Numbered from the stretch's first letter, positions 1 through 9,061 are shown. The stretch: 64,000 bases of DNA from Uliginosibacterium sp. (GCA_016718265.1 JADKDZ010000002.1:310001-374000); one strand, 5' to 3'. Notes: generated from the letters alone by a model not told the origin. Translations and numbers: made by a program.

Positions 1-63
1 ACGGGCATTTCACATAGCCATGGCGCGGCTGTTGCGTGCAGCGGCCCGAACCTTTTGGTTCGC

Positions 64-106
64 ACACCTTGCGGTGTAGTGAGCGCCGTCACTACACCGC
101 AGGTGT
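64..106. repeat. Long stem-loop downstream of suhB
   Basis: GCGGTGTAGTGA at 71-82 pairs perfectly with 89-100 across a 6-base loop. The stem continues outward with ACACCT (64-69) against AGGTGT (101-106) after one bulged T, about 18 bp in all. It lies just past the suhB stop. No T-run follows on either strand, so it may act as an mRNA-stabilising or attenuating hairpin rather than a classical terminator. Confidence 0.7.
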
Positions 107-117
107 ACGATCGATTC

Positions 118-924
118 TCAGGCCGAGAGTTCGGGGGTTTTGTGTGATTGAATGATCGGCAGGAGCTGACCAAAAATCTTGGGCGCGCCGGCGACAAGGT
201 TGCCGGTTGCAAGGTAGGCGGCTTCGCCGGAAAAGTCACTGACCAAACCACCTGCCTCTGAAACCAGCAAGGTTCCCGCCGCCATGTCCCAAGGCAGCAG
301 GCCGATCTCGAAAAAGCCCTCTGTGCGACCACACGCGACGTAAGCTAGATCCAGCGCTGCCGCGCCCGGCCGACGAAGGCCGGCAGTTTTCTCTGAAAGT
401 TCGCGGAACATGTTCAGGTATGCATCCATGTGCTGCATGGTTTTGAACGGAAAACCCGTGCCGATCAAGGACTCATTCATTCTGATGCGTTTGCTGACCC
501 GGATGCGCCGATCATTCAAAAATGCGCCACTTCCGCGCGAAGCAGTAAATAGCTCGTTTCTGCTTGGATCATAAATCACCGCATGTTGGATAACTCCGCG
601 TTCCGCCATGGCGATCGAAACGGCGTATTGGGGAAAACCGTGTATGAAATTGGTCGTTCCATCCAGTGGGTCAATGATCCACTGCACTTCGCTGCTCCCA
701 GCCCCCGCGGTGTCGCCTGTCTCCTCTGCTAGAATTGCGTGCTCGGGATAAGCCTCGCGAATGACGTCGATGATGGCTTGCTCCGCGGCACGATCAACTT
801 CGGTAACGAAATCGTTCGGCTGCTTGGCAGAAACCTGCACACGTTCAAGGTCGAGCGAGGCACGGTTGATTATGGTGCCTGCGCGACGCGCGGCCTTAAC
901 GGCGATGTTCAATATGGGATGCAT
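118..924 (-). CDS. suhB: Inositol-1-monophosphatase family protein SuhB
   Basis: This 268-residue protein matches the length of E. coli SuhB (267). It shows the Mg-dependent inositol monophosphatase signature: acidic pair E67-E68, DPLDGTTN at 85-92 and WDMAAG at 212-217, which together bind two or three metals and the phosphate. The family hydrolyses inositol monophosphates, and SuhB also binds the Nus complex and assists rRNA transcription. The ATG at 924 gives the usual MHPILNIAVKAAR start. The gene is divergent from trmJ with only 63 bp between the two starts. It is probably cytoplasmic and constitutive; no operator was seen. Confidence 0.95.
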   Translation of the reverse strand: MHPILNIAVKAARRAGTIINRASLDLERVQVSAKQPNDFVTEVDRAAEQAIIDVIREAYPEHAILAEETGDTAGAGSSEVQWIIDPLDGTTNFIHGFPQYAVSIAMAERGVIQHAVIYDPSRNELFTASRGSGAFLNDRRIRVSKRIRMNESLIGTGFPFKTMQHMDAYLNMFRELSEKTAGLRRPGAAALDLAYVACGRTEGFFEIGLLPWDMAAGTLLVSEAGGLVSDFSGEAAYLATGNLVAGAPKIFGQLLPIIQSHKTPELSA

Positions 925-987
925 GGGCTCTGATACGCTGCTCGCCGAAACTGTGGCGATTGCTAATTGTAAAACCGATGATTATAT

Positions 988-1758
988 ATGTCTGGCACCC
1001 TATCGTTGAACCGCTTTCGCGTTGTGCTCTCTCATCCGAGTCATCCCGGCAATATCGGCGCGGCAGCGCGTGCGATGAAAACAATGGGCTTGTCCCGCTT
1101 GTATCTGGTCAATCCGAAAAACTACCCCGATTCTGAAGCGACGGCGCGAGCGTCTGGCGCGATAGATGTGCTAGAAAATGCGGTTGTTTGCACGACGCTT
1201 GGAGAAGCGCTTGCGGGAGTAACGCTGGCTGCTGCCTTGACGTCGCGCCGTCGAGAACTGGCGCTGCCGATGCAGTGGGCCCGCGAGGCCGTGCAAACGC
1301 TTGCTGCAAGCGCAGCGACGGAGTGTGACGTTGCGCTTGTGTTCGGTAACGAGACTTACGGTTTGTCTAACGACGAGTTGTCAATCTGCCAGCTGCCAGT
1401 GATGATTCCTGCCAGTCCTGACTACGCGTCGCTCAACTTAGGGGCTGCAGTTCAGGTAATGTGCTACGAGGTTCGCCTGGCATCACTCGAAGCTGTATCG
1501 GCGCCGTCAACGGAAGCTAGGCTTGCGACAGTTGACGAAGTCGAGCGGATGATTGCGCATTTCGAACAAGCGATGACCGCAAGCGGGTTTTACAATCCGC
1601 TCAACCCCAAACGTTTGATTGCCCGACTTCGCCGAATGTTCGGACGAATCAGGTTGGAGCAGGACGAAGTCAATATCCTGCGCGGCATGCTTGGAAGCTT
1701 CGAGAGCACCGGAAAATTTAAACACGGGAGCCGCCAGTCCGGTGTTCCTGATCTGTAG
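988..1758 (+). CDS. trmJ: tRNA (cytidine/uridine-2'-O-)-methyltransferase TrmJ
   Basis: This 256-residue SPOUT-class methyltransferase forms Cm32/Um32 in tRNA anticodon loops using S-adenosylmethionine. The sequence shows SHPGNIGAAARAMKTMGL near the N-terminus (motif 1), ALVFGNETYGLSNDEL in the middle (motif 2) and SLNLGAAVQVMCYEVR (motif 3), which build the trefoil-knot SAM site. The C-terminal extension (about 165-256) is the usual TrmJ dimer region. It starts at ATG 988 after an AT-rich leader. cysE follows 13 bp after the stop, so the two are probably co-transcribed. In many proteobacteria suhB, trmJ, cysE and iscR cluster in this way. Confidence 0.93.
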   Translation: MSGTLSLNRFRVVLSHPSHPGNIGAAARAMKTMGLSRLYLVNPKNYPDSEATARASGAIDVLENAVVCTTLGEALAGVTLAAALTSRRRELALPMQWAREAVQTLAASAATECDVALVFGNETYGLSNDELSICQLPVMIPASPDYASLNLGAAVQVMCYEVRLASLEAVSAPSTEARLATVDEVERMIAHFEQAMTASGFYNPLNPKRLIARLRRMFGRIRLEQDEVNILRGMLGSFESTGKFKHGSRQSGVPDL

Positions 1759-1771
1759 AAAAGACTTCAGC

Positions 1772-2512
1772 ATGTTTAGCCAACTTCGTGAAGAGATAGC
1801 CAGCGTTCTACAGCGTGATCCCGCTGCCCGAAGCAAACTGGAGGTCCTGACGTGCTATCCCGGCGTGCACGCTCTGGCGCTGCACAGGCTGGCGCATCGT
1901 CTCTGGAAGGCGGATTTGCGTTGGTTGGCTCGACTCGTGTCGCAGTTCGCGCGCTGGACGACCGGAATTGAGATTCACCCGGGCGCCAAGATCGGACGGC
2001 GTGTCTTTATTGATCATGGCATGGGGGTAGTGGTCGGAGAGACCGCCGAGGTTGGGGACGATTGCACGATCTATCAGGGAGTCACGTTGGGCGGTACCTC
2101 GCTCTATCGGGGGGTAAAGCGGCATCCGACGTTAGAAGCTGGCGTCATTGTCGGCGCGGGCGCCAAGGTTCTTGGTGGGTTTACGGTTGGCGCTGAGGCA
2201 AAAATCGGCTCTAACGCCGTGGTCCTGAAGCCCGTGCCAGCAGGCGCCACCGCCGTCGGGAACCCCGCCCACATTCTGGATAAATCTGCTGCCAGAGTTG
2301 AGAAGCCCGACTTCAGTGCCTATGGCGTTACGCGTGACCTTGACGATCCGATTGCCAAAGCGTTGCACGCCATGCTTGATCACGTTGCGGATCAAGACCG
2401 GCGCATCACGCTGCTTGCCAGACGCCTGAAGGAGGCTGGGCTCTGCTCGGACCCTGAGGCAGACTGCCAAAAACCGCTGGACCGTGATTATCTGGACAGG
2501 ATCGTGGATTGA
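1772..2512 (+). CDS. cysE: Serine O-acetyltransferase CysE
   Basis: This 246-residue enzyme acetylates L-serine with acetyl-CoA, the committed step of cysteine synthesis, and so feeds the cysteine desulfurases encoded just downstream. The open frame extends back into trmJ, but the ATG at 1772 gives the family start MFSQLREEIASVLQRDPAAR. After an alpha-helical N-terminal part, a left-handed beta-helix of hexapeptide repeats (about 75-195) contains the catalytic region IDHGMGVVVGETAEVGDD and GVTLGG. The C-terminal tail (about 200-246) is where family members are feedback-inhibited by cysteine. The gene ends about 90 bp before iscR, with the iscR promoter in the gap. Confidence 0.93.
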   Translation: MFSQLREEIASVLQRDPAARSKLEVLTCYPGVHALALHRLAHRLWKADLRWLARLVSQFARWTTGIEIHPGAKIGRRVFIDHGMGVVVGETAEVGDDCTIYQGVTLGGTSLYRGVKRHPTLEAGVIVGAGAKVLGGFTVGAEAKIGSNAVVLKPVPAGATAVGNPAHILDKSAARVEKPDFSAYGVTRDLDDPIAKALHAMLDHVADQDRRITLLARRLKEAGLCSDPEADCQKPLDRDYLDRIVD

Positions 2513-2565
2513 GTGGTTGACTGATTTTGTCGGGAATTGTATTCTTGACAAATAAGATCAACTAT
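2513..2565 (+). promoter_or_regulatory. isc operon promoter with two IscR type-1-like sites
   Basis: A promoter is visible as TTGACT (2517-2522), a 17-base spacer and TATTCT (2540-2545). Two 25-base windows fit the known IscR type-1 consensus (ATASYYGACTRWWWYAGTCRRSTAT): 2513-2537 matches 21 of 25 positions and overlaps the -35, and 2541-2565 matches about 20 of 25 (core TTGACAAATAAGATCAACTAT) and lies over and after the -10. Two tandem type-1 sites is also the E. coli iscR arrangement. [2Fe-2S]-IscR is expected to repress from here. Confidence 0.75.
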
Positions 2566-2600
2566 TCGTCTTCCGCAACCCACAGAGAACGGAGCTTTTC

Positions 2601-3092
2601 ATGCGGCTTACAACCAAAGGGCGCTTTGCCGTTACAGCGATGATTGACTTGGCTATGCGACAACACAGCGGGCCTGTCACGCTCGCGGGCATTAGCGAGC
2701 GTCAGAGCATTTCCTTGTCGTACCTTGAGCAGTTGTTTGGCAAGCTGCGTCGCCACAAGTTGGTGTCCAGTGTGCGTGGCCCCGGCGGCGGCTATTGTCT
2801 GACAAAGCCTCTGAATGAGGTTTCTGTTGCGGACATCATCGTTGCAGTAGATGAGCCGCTTGATACGACCCAATGCGGTGGGCGCGAGAACTGCCACAGT
2901 GATGAAGGTCGGTGTATGACGCACGATCTTTGGACCAACCTCAATCGCAAAATGTTTGAATACCTTGAGTCCGTCACGCTTGGTTCGCTCGTTGAGCAGT
3001 TCAACAAGCGCCAGAACCAGGGCGAGGTTGTTGTGCTGTGTGACGAGTTCAGGCGCGCATCCAGCCGCGGTGAGCAGGCCTTCGCTCTCTGA
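2601..3092 (+). CDS. iscR: Iron-sulfur cluster regulator IscR
   Basis: This 163-residue Rrf2-family repressor has a winged helix at the N-terminus (MRLTTKGRFAVTAMIDLAMR, then SERQSISLSYLEQLF and VRGPGGGY). It carries the [2Fe-2S] ligand cluster C92, C98, C105 with H108; E. coli IscR has C92, C98, C104 and H107, so the loop is one residue longer here. The holo form represses its own operon through type-1 sites, two of which lie upstream. A GGAG ribosome site precedes ATG 2601. It is the first gene of the isc operon, 18 bp before the next gene. Confidence 0.96.
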   Translation: MRLTTKGRFAVTAMIDLAMRQHSGPVTLAGISERQSISLSYLEQLFGKLRRHKLVSSVRGPGGGYCLTKPLNEVSVADIIVAVDEPLDTTQCGGRENCHSDEGRCMTHDLWTNLNRKMFEYLESVTLGSLVEQFNKRQNQGEVVVLCDEFRRASSRGEQAFAL

Positions 3093-3110
3093 CAGATCAG
3101 GCCAGCGGGA

Positions 3111-4256
3111 ATGTTTGCGCCTTGCTACCTGGATTTCAATGCGACAACGCCCCTTCATCCCTTGGTGCTGGAGTCGATGTTGCCCTTTCTGCAGGGGAAG
3201 TTTGGCAACGCTTCAAGCCGTCATGAGTATGGCCGTCAGGCGCGTCAGGCTATTGATGTTGCCCGGCAACAGGTGGCGGCCGCTGTCAATGCGCACCCGA
3301 CTGAAGTGTTTTTTACCAGCGGTGGTAGTGAAGCCAATAATCTGTTCGTCAAGGGGGTAGCGGGGCGAATGAAGCCTGGGTGTATTGCAGTGGGAGTCTC
3401 TGAACATCCCTGCGTTCGCCAGCCTGCCTTGCAGTTGAGAGCGGCCGGTTGGTCGATGATTGAGCTTCCGCTGCATGAGCACGGCTCACTGGATATTGCC
3501 GAGGCGGTGCGGCTCTCCAATATTCACCGTCCTTCGCTGGTGTCGGTGATGCTGGCGAATAACGAAACTGGAGCCATCAGTAGTGTTGCCCAACTCGCTG
3601 CAGGGATTGACGGCGCTTGGGTTCACAGTGATGCCGTGCAGGCGCTAGGCAAAGAGGCCATCGATTTTCGAGGCTTGGGAGTTCACGCAATGACGATCTC
3701 TGCGCACAAGATTAGTGGTCCAAACGGTGCAGGTGCGCTGATTCTTGATAAGCGCGTTGACTTGCAGCCATTGATTGCGGGCGGTGGTCAAGAGCACGGT
3801 CTGCGCTCCGGGACAGAGAATCTGGCTGCCATCGTAGGCTTTGGCCGGGCGTGTGAAATCGTGACGCAGGATCTGGAGCAACGCCGTGCCGCCATGCTTG
3901 CTGCGCGAACGGACCTTGAAGAGGGCTTGCTTGCAATGGGGGCCACGGTGTTTGCGCAGCACGCCGATAGATTGCCGAATACCTCTTTCTTTGCCGTCGA
4001 TGGCATTGATGGCGAGACCTTGGTCGCCAAGCTTGATCGGGCTGGATTTGCGGTAGCCAGTGGGTCCGCCTGTTCGTCATCAGCGCCGGAGCCTTCCCGC
4101 AGCCTCCTTGCTATGGGAGTTTCGCCGGATATTGCGCGGTGTGCAGTTCGCGTCAGTGCTGGCGCTACGACAAGTCGTACTGACGTCGCTGCTTTTTTGC
4201 TCACCCTAAAAAATACAGTCGCCAGCTTGAAAGGGCTGACCGCCGTAGCCACATAG
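3111..4256 (+). CDS. Second cysteine desulfurase (NifS/IscS-like), class V aminotransferase
   Basis: This 381-residue PLP-dependent cysteine desulfurase sits between iscR and iscS. It has the expected PLP lysine K200 (SAHKISGPNGAG), the EHP and SDAVQ cofactor residues, and the persulfide cysteine C321 in SGSACSSSAPEPS. It is clearly divergent from the adjacent IscS, so it is a paralogue and not a recent duplication. It probably supplies sulfur for cluster assembly or a related thio-transfer path; its specific partner cannot be read from sequence. Spacing (18 bp after iscR, 23 bp before iscS) indicates the same transcript. An extra desulfurase at this position is found in some betaproteobacteria. 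No frameshift or missing catalytic residue was seen. Confidence 0.88.
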   Translation: MFAPCYLDFNATTPLHPLVLESMLPFLQGKFGNASSRHEYGRQARQAIDVARQQVAAAVNAHPTEVFFTSGGSEANNLFVKGVAGRMKPGCIAVGVSEHPCVRQPALQLRAAGWSMIELPLHEHGSLDIAEAVRLSNIHRPSLVSVMLANNETGAISSVAQLAAGIDGAWVHSDAVQALGKEAIDFRGLGVHAMTISAHKISGPNGAGALILDKRVDLQPLIAGGGQEHGLRSGTENLAAIVGFGRACEIVTQDLEQRRAAMLAARTDLEEGLLAMGATVFAQHADRLPNTSFFAVDGIDGETLVAKLDRAGFAVASGSACSSSAPEPSRSLLAMGVSPDIARCAVRVSAGATTSRTDVAAFLLTLKNTVASLKGLTAVAT

Positions 4257-4279
4257 AACTCAAGTCTTGCGGAGCATCC

Positions 4280-5488
4280 ATGAAATTTCCGATCTACCTC
4301 GATTACTCGGCAACCACCCCCGTCGACCCTCGCGTCGCTGAGAAGATGATCCCGTGGCTGACCGAGCAGTTCGGCAACCCGGCCAGTCGCTCGCATGCCT
4401 TTGGTTGGAATGCGGAGGGCGCCGTTGAAGAAGCGCGGGAGCACGTCGCTGCCTTGGTGAACGCCGATGCTAGAGAAATCATCTGGACCAGTGGTGCCAC
4501 AGAGTCGAACAACCTCGCGATAAAGGGAGCCGCACATTTTTACGCGGGCAAGGGAAAGCATATCGTCACGGTGAAGACCGAGCACAAAGCGGTGCTGGAT
4601 ACCGTGCGGGAGTTGGAGCGCCAGGGTTTTGAGGCGACATACCTCGACGTGCAAGAAGATGGCCTCCTGAACCTTGATACACTGAAAGCGGCACTACGTC
4701 CTGACACGACGGTCGTCTCGGTCATGTTCGTGAATAATGAAATAGGCGTCGTACAACCGATTGCCGAGATAGGCGAGATCTGCCGTGAGCGGGGTATTGT
4801 TTTTCACGTGGATGCGGCGCAAGCAACGGGCAAAGTGGACATTGACCTCCAGCTACTCAAAGTTGACCTGATGTCGTTTTCGGCCCACAAGACCTATGGT
4901 CCCAAGGGGGTCGGCGCGCTGTATGTTCGCAGAAAACCTCGTATCCGGCTTGAGGCTCAAATGCATGGCGGTGGGCACGAGCGAGGCATGCGGTCCGGGA
5001 CGTTGCCTACTCACCAGATCGTGGGCATGGGAGAAGCTTTTCGTTTGGCCAAGCTCGAAATGGCAGAAGAGAATATCCGTGTTCGGGATCTGCGCGACCG
5101 CTTGATGGCAGGTCTTCAAGACATGGCATCGGTATTCGTAAATGGTGATCTGAGTCGGCGTGTCCCTCACAACCTGAACCTCAGTTTTGCTTACGTTGAA
5201 GGCGAATCCTTGATCATGGCAGTGAAAGAGCTCGCCGTATCCAGCGGGTCGGCATGTACGTCGGCGTCTCTGGAGCCTTCTTACGTGCTGCGAGCCTTGG
5301 GGCGTGAGGATGAGTTGGCTCACAGCTCCATCCGGTTTTCGATTGGTCGTTTTACGACCCGGGAAGAGGTGGAATTTACGATAGATCTCTTGCACAAGAA
5401 GATCGGCAAGTTGCGTGAGCTCTCGCCGCTATGGGAGATGGTCCAGGAAGGGATTGACCTCAATACTGTGCAGTGGGCTGCGCATTGA
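4280..5488 (+). CDS. iscS: Cysteine desulfurase IscS
   Basis: This 402-residue enzyme removes sulfur from cysteine as a persulfide and passes it to IscU, to tRNA thiolation enzymes and to other acceptors. Residues seen are K204 (SAHKTYGPKG) for PLP and C326 in SSGSACTSASLEPSYVLRALGR-type context. The C-terminus keeps the IscU-contact tail (SPLWEMVQEGIDLNTVQW). Length matches E. coli IscS (404). ATG 4280 is preceded by a GGAG motif. It is followed 50 bp later by iscU within the same operon. Confidence 0.96.
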   Translation: MKFPIYLDYSATTPVDPRVAEKMIPWLTEQFGNPASRSHAFGWNAEGAVEEAREHVAALVNADAREIIWTSGATESNNLAIKGAAHFYAGKGKHIVTVKTEHKAVLDTVRELERQGFEATYLDVQEDGLLNLDTLKAALRPDTTVVSVMFVNNEIGVVQPIAEIGEICRERGIVFHVDAAQATGKVDIDLQLLKVDLMSFSAHKTYGPKGVGALYVRRKPRIRLEAQMHGGGHERGMRSGTLPTHQIVGMGEAFRLAKLEMAEENIRVRDLRDRLMAGLQDMASVFVNGDLSRRVPHNLNLSFAYVEGESLIMAVKELAVSSGSACTSASLEPSYVLRALGREDELAHSSIRFSIGRFTTREEVEFTIDLLHKKIGKLRELSPLWEMVQEGIDLNTVQWAAH

Positions 5489-5538
5489 GCGTTCGTCTCG
5501 CTGCATGAGAGCAGCGCATTGAGATTCAGGAGTCTGAT

Positions 5539-5940
5539 ATGGCATATAGCGATAAAGTGTTGGATCACTACGAAAATCCGCGTAACGTCGGGTCCTTTGG
5601 AAAAGACGATGGTTCCACCGTGGGGACCGGCATGGTCGGCGCCCCCGCGTGCGGCGATGTAATGAAATTGCAGATCAAGGTCAATGAAGCCGGCGTGATT
5701 GAAGACGCCCGTTTCAAAACCTATGGTTGTGGTTCTGCAATCGCGTCGAGTTCGCTCGTAACGGAATGGGTAAAAGGCAAAACGCTTGATGAAGCCTTGA
5801 ACATCAAGAATACCCAGATTGCGGAGGAGCTTGCGCTGCCACCAGTCAAGATTCACTGCTCGATTCTTGCTGAAGATGCGATCAAGGCAGCGGTGGATGA
5901 CTACCGGAAAAAGCATTCCGCAGAAGCGCTTCAAGACTGA
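5539..5940 (+). CDS. iscU: Fe-S cluster assembly scaffold IscU
   Basis: This 133-residue scaffold carries the three cluster-binding cysteines C38 (GAPACGD), C64 (YGCGSA) and C107 (IHCSILAEDAI). It also has the LPPVK peptide at 100-104, which is the recognition site for the HscA chaperone. [2Fe-2S] clusters are assembled here from IscS sulfur and then released by HscA/HscB. The start MAYSDKVLDHYENPRNVGSF is canonical, with AGGAG about 8 bp before the ATG. iscA begins 9 bp after its stop. Confidence 0.97.
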   Translation: MAYSDKVLDHYENPRNVGSFGKDDGSTVGTGMVGAPACGDVMKLQIKVNEAGVIEDARFKTYGCGSAIASSSLVTEWVKGKTLDEALNIKNTQIAEELALPPVKIHCSILAEDAIKAAVDDYRKKHSAEALQD

Positions 5941-5949
5941 GGATTGATC

Positions 5950-6288
5950 ATGGCTGTAACCGTAACTGAAGCCGCAGCGCGGCACATCAACAAGTTCCTG
6001 GCTAAACGCGGGAAGGGCGTCGGTATTCGTCTCGGCGTCAAGACGACCGGATGCTCAGGTATGGCGTACAAACTCGAATATGCAGACGATTCAGCGCCTG
6101 AAGACTTGGTGTTCGAGAGCAATGGGGTCAAGGTTCTCATCGACCCGAAAAGTCTGGCGTACCTCGACGGTACCGAACTTGATTTCGCTCGGGAGGGCTT
6201 GAAGGAAGGGTTCAAGTTCAATAACCCGAACGTCAAGAACGAATGCGGCTGCGGCGAGAGTTTTAACATCCGAGCGCCTTGTGCTTAA
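5950..6288 (+). CDS. iscA: A-type Fe-S carrier protein IscA
   Basis: This 112-residue A-type carrier has the conserved cysteines C35 (TTGCSGMAY) and C99/C101 (NECGCGESF). It takes clusters or iron from the scaffold and delivers them to apo-targets. The frame is open from an upstream TTG at 5944, but ATG 5950 gives the family start MAVTVTEAAARHI with a GAGGA motif immediately upstream. It lies between iscU and hscB as in most isc operons. Confidence 0.96.
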   Translation: MAVTVTEAAARHINKFLAKRGKGVGIRLGVKTTGCSGMAYKLEYADDSAPEDLVFESNGVKVLIDPKSLAYLDGTELDFAREGLKEGFKFNNPNVKNECGCGESFNIRAPCA

Positions 6289-6327
6289 TCTCTGACGCCT
6301 TGTGCAGGTCTGCGAGGCAGCGAACCC

Positions 6328-6840
6328 ATGCCAGAATACTATTCGTTGTTCGGCCTGCCGGAGCGCTTCGCGCAAGACTTGGAACTACTGGACGCCGCCT
6401 ATCGCAAAGTTCAGGCGCAAGTGCACCCTGATCGTTTTGCGAATCGTCCTGAAGCGGAACGTCGGGTGGCGATGCAGTGGGCCACTCACGCCAATGAGGC
6501 GCACAGTACCCTCCGCAACCCTATCTCTCGTGCCCACTATCTGCTCGAACGACAGGGCGTGCGGATAGATGCCGAGCGTAATACGGCTATGTCTCCTGCC
6601 TTTCTCATGCAGCAGATTGAATGGCGCGAAGCTGTTGAAGAAGCAGAGGCGGACAAGGATGCCTTGTCGCGACTGCATAAAGACCTGGGTCGGGACGAGC
6701 GCGTCATGGTGGACGACTTGCGTCGGGCACTGGATGAAGACAAAGACTTGGTCTTGGCTGCTGAGTTGGTGAGACGTCTCATGTTCATGGAAAAATTGCG
6801 TCGTGAGATAGACGATGCGCTGGCGAAAATGGATGACTGA
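6328..6840 (+). CDS. hscB: Fe-S assembly co-chaperone HscB
   Basis: This 170-residue J-type co-chaperone has an N-terminal J domain with the HPD tripeptide (QVHPDRFANR, near residues 33-42) that stimulates the HscA ATPase. Its C-terminal three-helix domain (about 85-170) binds IscU. Length matches E. coli HscB (171). The stop codon overlaps the hscA start by one base (TGATG), which fits translational coupling. Confidence 0.95.
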   Translation: MPEYYSLFGLPERFAQDLELLDAAYRKVQAQVHPDRFANRPEAERRVAMQWATHANEAHSTLRNPISRAHYLLERQGVRIDAERNTAMSPAFLMQQIEWREAVEEAEADKDALSRLHKDLGRDERVMVDDLRRALDEDKDLVLAAELVRRLMFMEKLRREIDDALAKMDD

Positions 6841-8711
6841 TGGTGTTACTGCAGCTCTCGGAACCTGGGGAATCACCCGATCCGCATCAAAAACGGCTTG
6901 GGGTCGGTATTGATCTTGGTACAACCAATTCACTGGTAGCGACGATCAGGCACTCCATCCCCGAGTGCTTGCCGGACGCCGATGGTCGGGCGCTGCTTCC
7001 CTCTGTTGTCCGCTACTTTCGGGACGGTGAGCCAGTAGTAGGGGCCGACGCGCTCATGGCACAGGTCTTGGACCCAAGAAACACCATTGCTTCCGTCAAG
7101 CGTCTGATGGGGCGCGGCCTTGCTGATACTGACGCAGGGATGCGTGCGAGGTACGATCTGGTTGACTGTGGCGGCGGGATGGTACGGTTAAAAACCGCGG
7201 CCGGTTTGCGAACACCGGTCGAAGTGTCGGCCGAAATTCTTCAGGCACTGCGCGCCCGTGCTGAAGATACGTTGGGCGGAGACATTGAAGGCGCCGTCAT
7301 CACTGTTCCAGCCTATTTTGACGATGCACAGCGCCAAGCGACCAAAGACGCCGCCAAGCTTGCCGGCCTGAACGTCTTGCGTCTTCTCAACGAACCGACA
7401 GCGGCAGCAATAGCCTATGGTCTTGATGAGGCTGCCGAAGGCATATACGCGGTCTTTGATCTCGGGGGCGGTACGTTTGATTTCTCCGTATTGCAGCTTT
7501 CTCGCGGTGTGTTTGAAGTCAAGGCAACAAGCGGAGACTCAGCCCTCGGTGGCGACGATTTTGACGAGTCGCTATGGCTGTGGTTGCAGGAGCAAGTAAA
7601 AGGTGTTGATCTTGACTGCAGCTCTTCGCGTGCGCTACTGGCCGAAGCAAGGCGAGTAAAGGAGGCATTGACAACCGAAGACAGTGTCATAGCGACGGTT
7701 CCCATTGCTGCAGATGGCGTGCGAGAAGTTAAAGTTACGGCAAGCCAGTTCCAGACATTGACGCAATCCTTGGTAGATCGTAGCTTGCTTCCGGTCAAGA
7801 AGGCGTTACGTGATGCGGGTTATTCACCTGCGGACATTCAGGCAGTGGTGCTCGTGGGTGGCGCGACGCGCATGCCCCATGTGCGGTCCGCGGTTGAGCG
7901 GTATTTCGGACGTCCTCCTTTTACCGACATCGATCCGGACAAAGTTGTCGCGATTGGTGCGGCTATTCAGGCAAATGTGCTTGTCGGTAACCGTCGTGCT
8001 GACGAAGACTGGCTGTTGTTGGATGTCATTCCGCTCTCACTGGGTCTGGAAACCATGGGAGGTTTGACTGAGAAGGTGATCAGTCGAAATTCGACAATAC
8101 CGATATCGAAGGCTCAAGACTTTACGACATTCAAGGACGGCCAGACAGCAATGGCTATTCATGTTGTTCAGGGAGAGCGAGAACTGGTCCAAGACTGTCG
8201 TTCGCTGGCCCGATTCGAGCTTCGAGGCATTCCCCCTATGCCGGCTGGGGGAGCACGGATTCGCGTGAGTTTTCAGGTCGATGCGGATGGTCTGCTTTCT
8301 GTAAGCGCACAAGAGCAGACGACGGGCATTGAGTCTCACATAACGGTCAAGCCCAGTTATGGTTTGTCGGACGACGAAATCGCAACCATGCTCCGAGCAG
8401 GTTTTGAGCACGCCAATACAGACATGAAATTGCGCGCATTGCGTGAACATAGTGTTGAGGCCGAACGGCTCATCGAAGCGACTCGGCAAGCTTTGGGTGA
8501 GGACGCGCATTTGCTCGATGCGGATGAGCGGACCCGCATAGAGGCAGCGATTTCAGTACTGACCGGTTTGCTATCCGGAACGGATGCGGATGCCGTGAAA
8601 TCGGCTGTTGATGCGCTTTCGGCGGTGACGGGAGAGTTCGCCGCGCGTCGCATGGATCAGGCGATACGCAAGGCATTGACTGGAAATCGTGTTGACAACC
8701 TGTCGGTATGA
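6840..8711 (+). CDS. hscA: Fe-S assembly chaperone HscA (Hsp70 family)
   Basis: This 623-residue Hsp70-type chaperone has the ATPase signature GIDLGTTNSLVA near residues 24-35, DLGGGTFDFSVLQL near 207-220 and VVLVGGATRMPHVR near 337-350, followed by a substrate-binding domain (about 390-510) and helical lid. It recognises LPPVK on IscU and drives cluster transfer. Length is close to E. coli HscA (616). It shares a base with the hscB stop and is followed by fdx 8 bp after its own stop. Confidence 0.96.
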   Translation: MVLLQLSEPGESPDPHQKRLGVGIDLGTTNSLVATIRHSIPECLPDADGRALLPSVVRYFRDGEPVVGADALMAQVLDPRNTIASVKRLMGRGLADTDAGMRARYDLVDCGGGMVRLKTAAGLRTPVEVSAEILQALRARAEDTLGGDIEGAVITVPAYFDDAQRQATKDAAKLAGLNVLRLLNEPTAAAIAYGLDEAAEGIYAVFDLGGGTFDFSVLQLSRGVFEVKATSGDSALGGDDFDESLWLWLQEQVKGVDLDCSSSRALLAEARRVKEALTTEDSVIATVPIAADGVREVKVTASQFQTLTQSLVDRSLLPVKKALRDAGYSPADIQAVVLVGGATRMPHVRSAVERYFGRPPFTDIDPDKVVAIGAAIQANVLVGNRRADEDWLLLDVIPLSLGLETMGGLTEKVISRNSTIPISKAQDFTTFKDGQTAMAIHVVQGERELVQDCRSLARFELRGIPPMPAGGARIRVSFQVDADGLLSVSAQEQTTGIESHITVKPSYGLSDDEIATMLRAGFEHANTDMKLRALREHSVEAERLIEATRQALGEDAHLLDADERTRIEAAISVLTGLLSGTDADAVKSAVDALSAVTGEFAARRMDQAIRKALTGNRVDNLSV

Positions 8712-8719
8712 GGAAACCC

Positions 8720-9061
8720 ATGACTCAGATAGTAGTTCTCCCTCACCCGGAGCTTTGCCCCGAAGGAGCCGTAATTGAAGGGCAAGCGGGGGAGTCGATC
8801 TGCGACGCCTTGTTGAAAGCAGAGATCGAAATAGAGCACGCATGTGAAAAATCTTGTGCGTGCACGACTTGCCATGTAATTGTTCGAGAAGGTTTTGACG
8901 CGCTGGATGCTGCGGAGGAGCTTGAAGAAGATCTTCTGGATAAGGCGTGGGGCTTGGAACCGTGCTCACGCTTGTCGTGCCAGGCCAAGCTCGGCACTAC
9001 GCCACTGGTTGTTGAAATCCCGCGCTATACGCTGAACGTGGTGGGGGAGGGCAGGCGATGA
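8720..9061 (+). CDS. fdx: [2Fe-2S] ferredoxin of the isc operon
   Basis: This 113-residue adrenodoxin-type ferredoxin donates electrons for cluster assembly on IscU. The ligands are three cysteines in ACEKSCACTTCHVIV plus the distal cysteine in CSRLSCQAKLG. An ATG at 8708 is in frame and overlaps hscA, but ATG 8720 is chosen because GAGGA lies just before it and MTQIVVLPHPELCPEG matches the family start. Its 3' end overlaps iscX by four bases (ATGA). Confidence 0.95.
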   Translation: MTQIVVLPHPELCPEGAVIEGQAGESICDALLKAEIEIEHACEKSCACTTCHVIVREGFDALDAAEELEEDLLDKAWGLEPCSRLSCQAKLGTTPLVVEIPRYTLNVVGEGRR

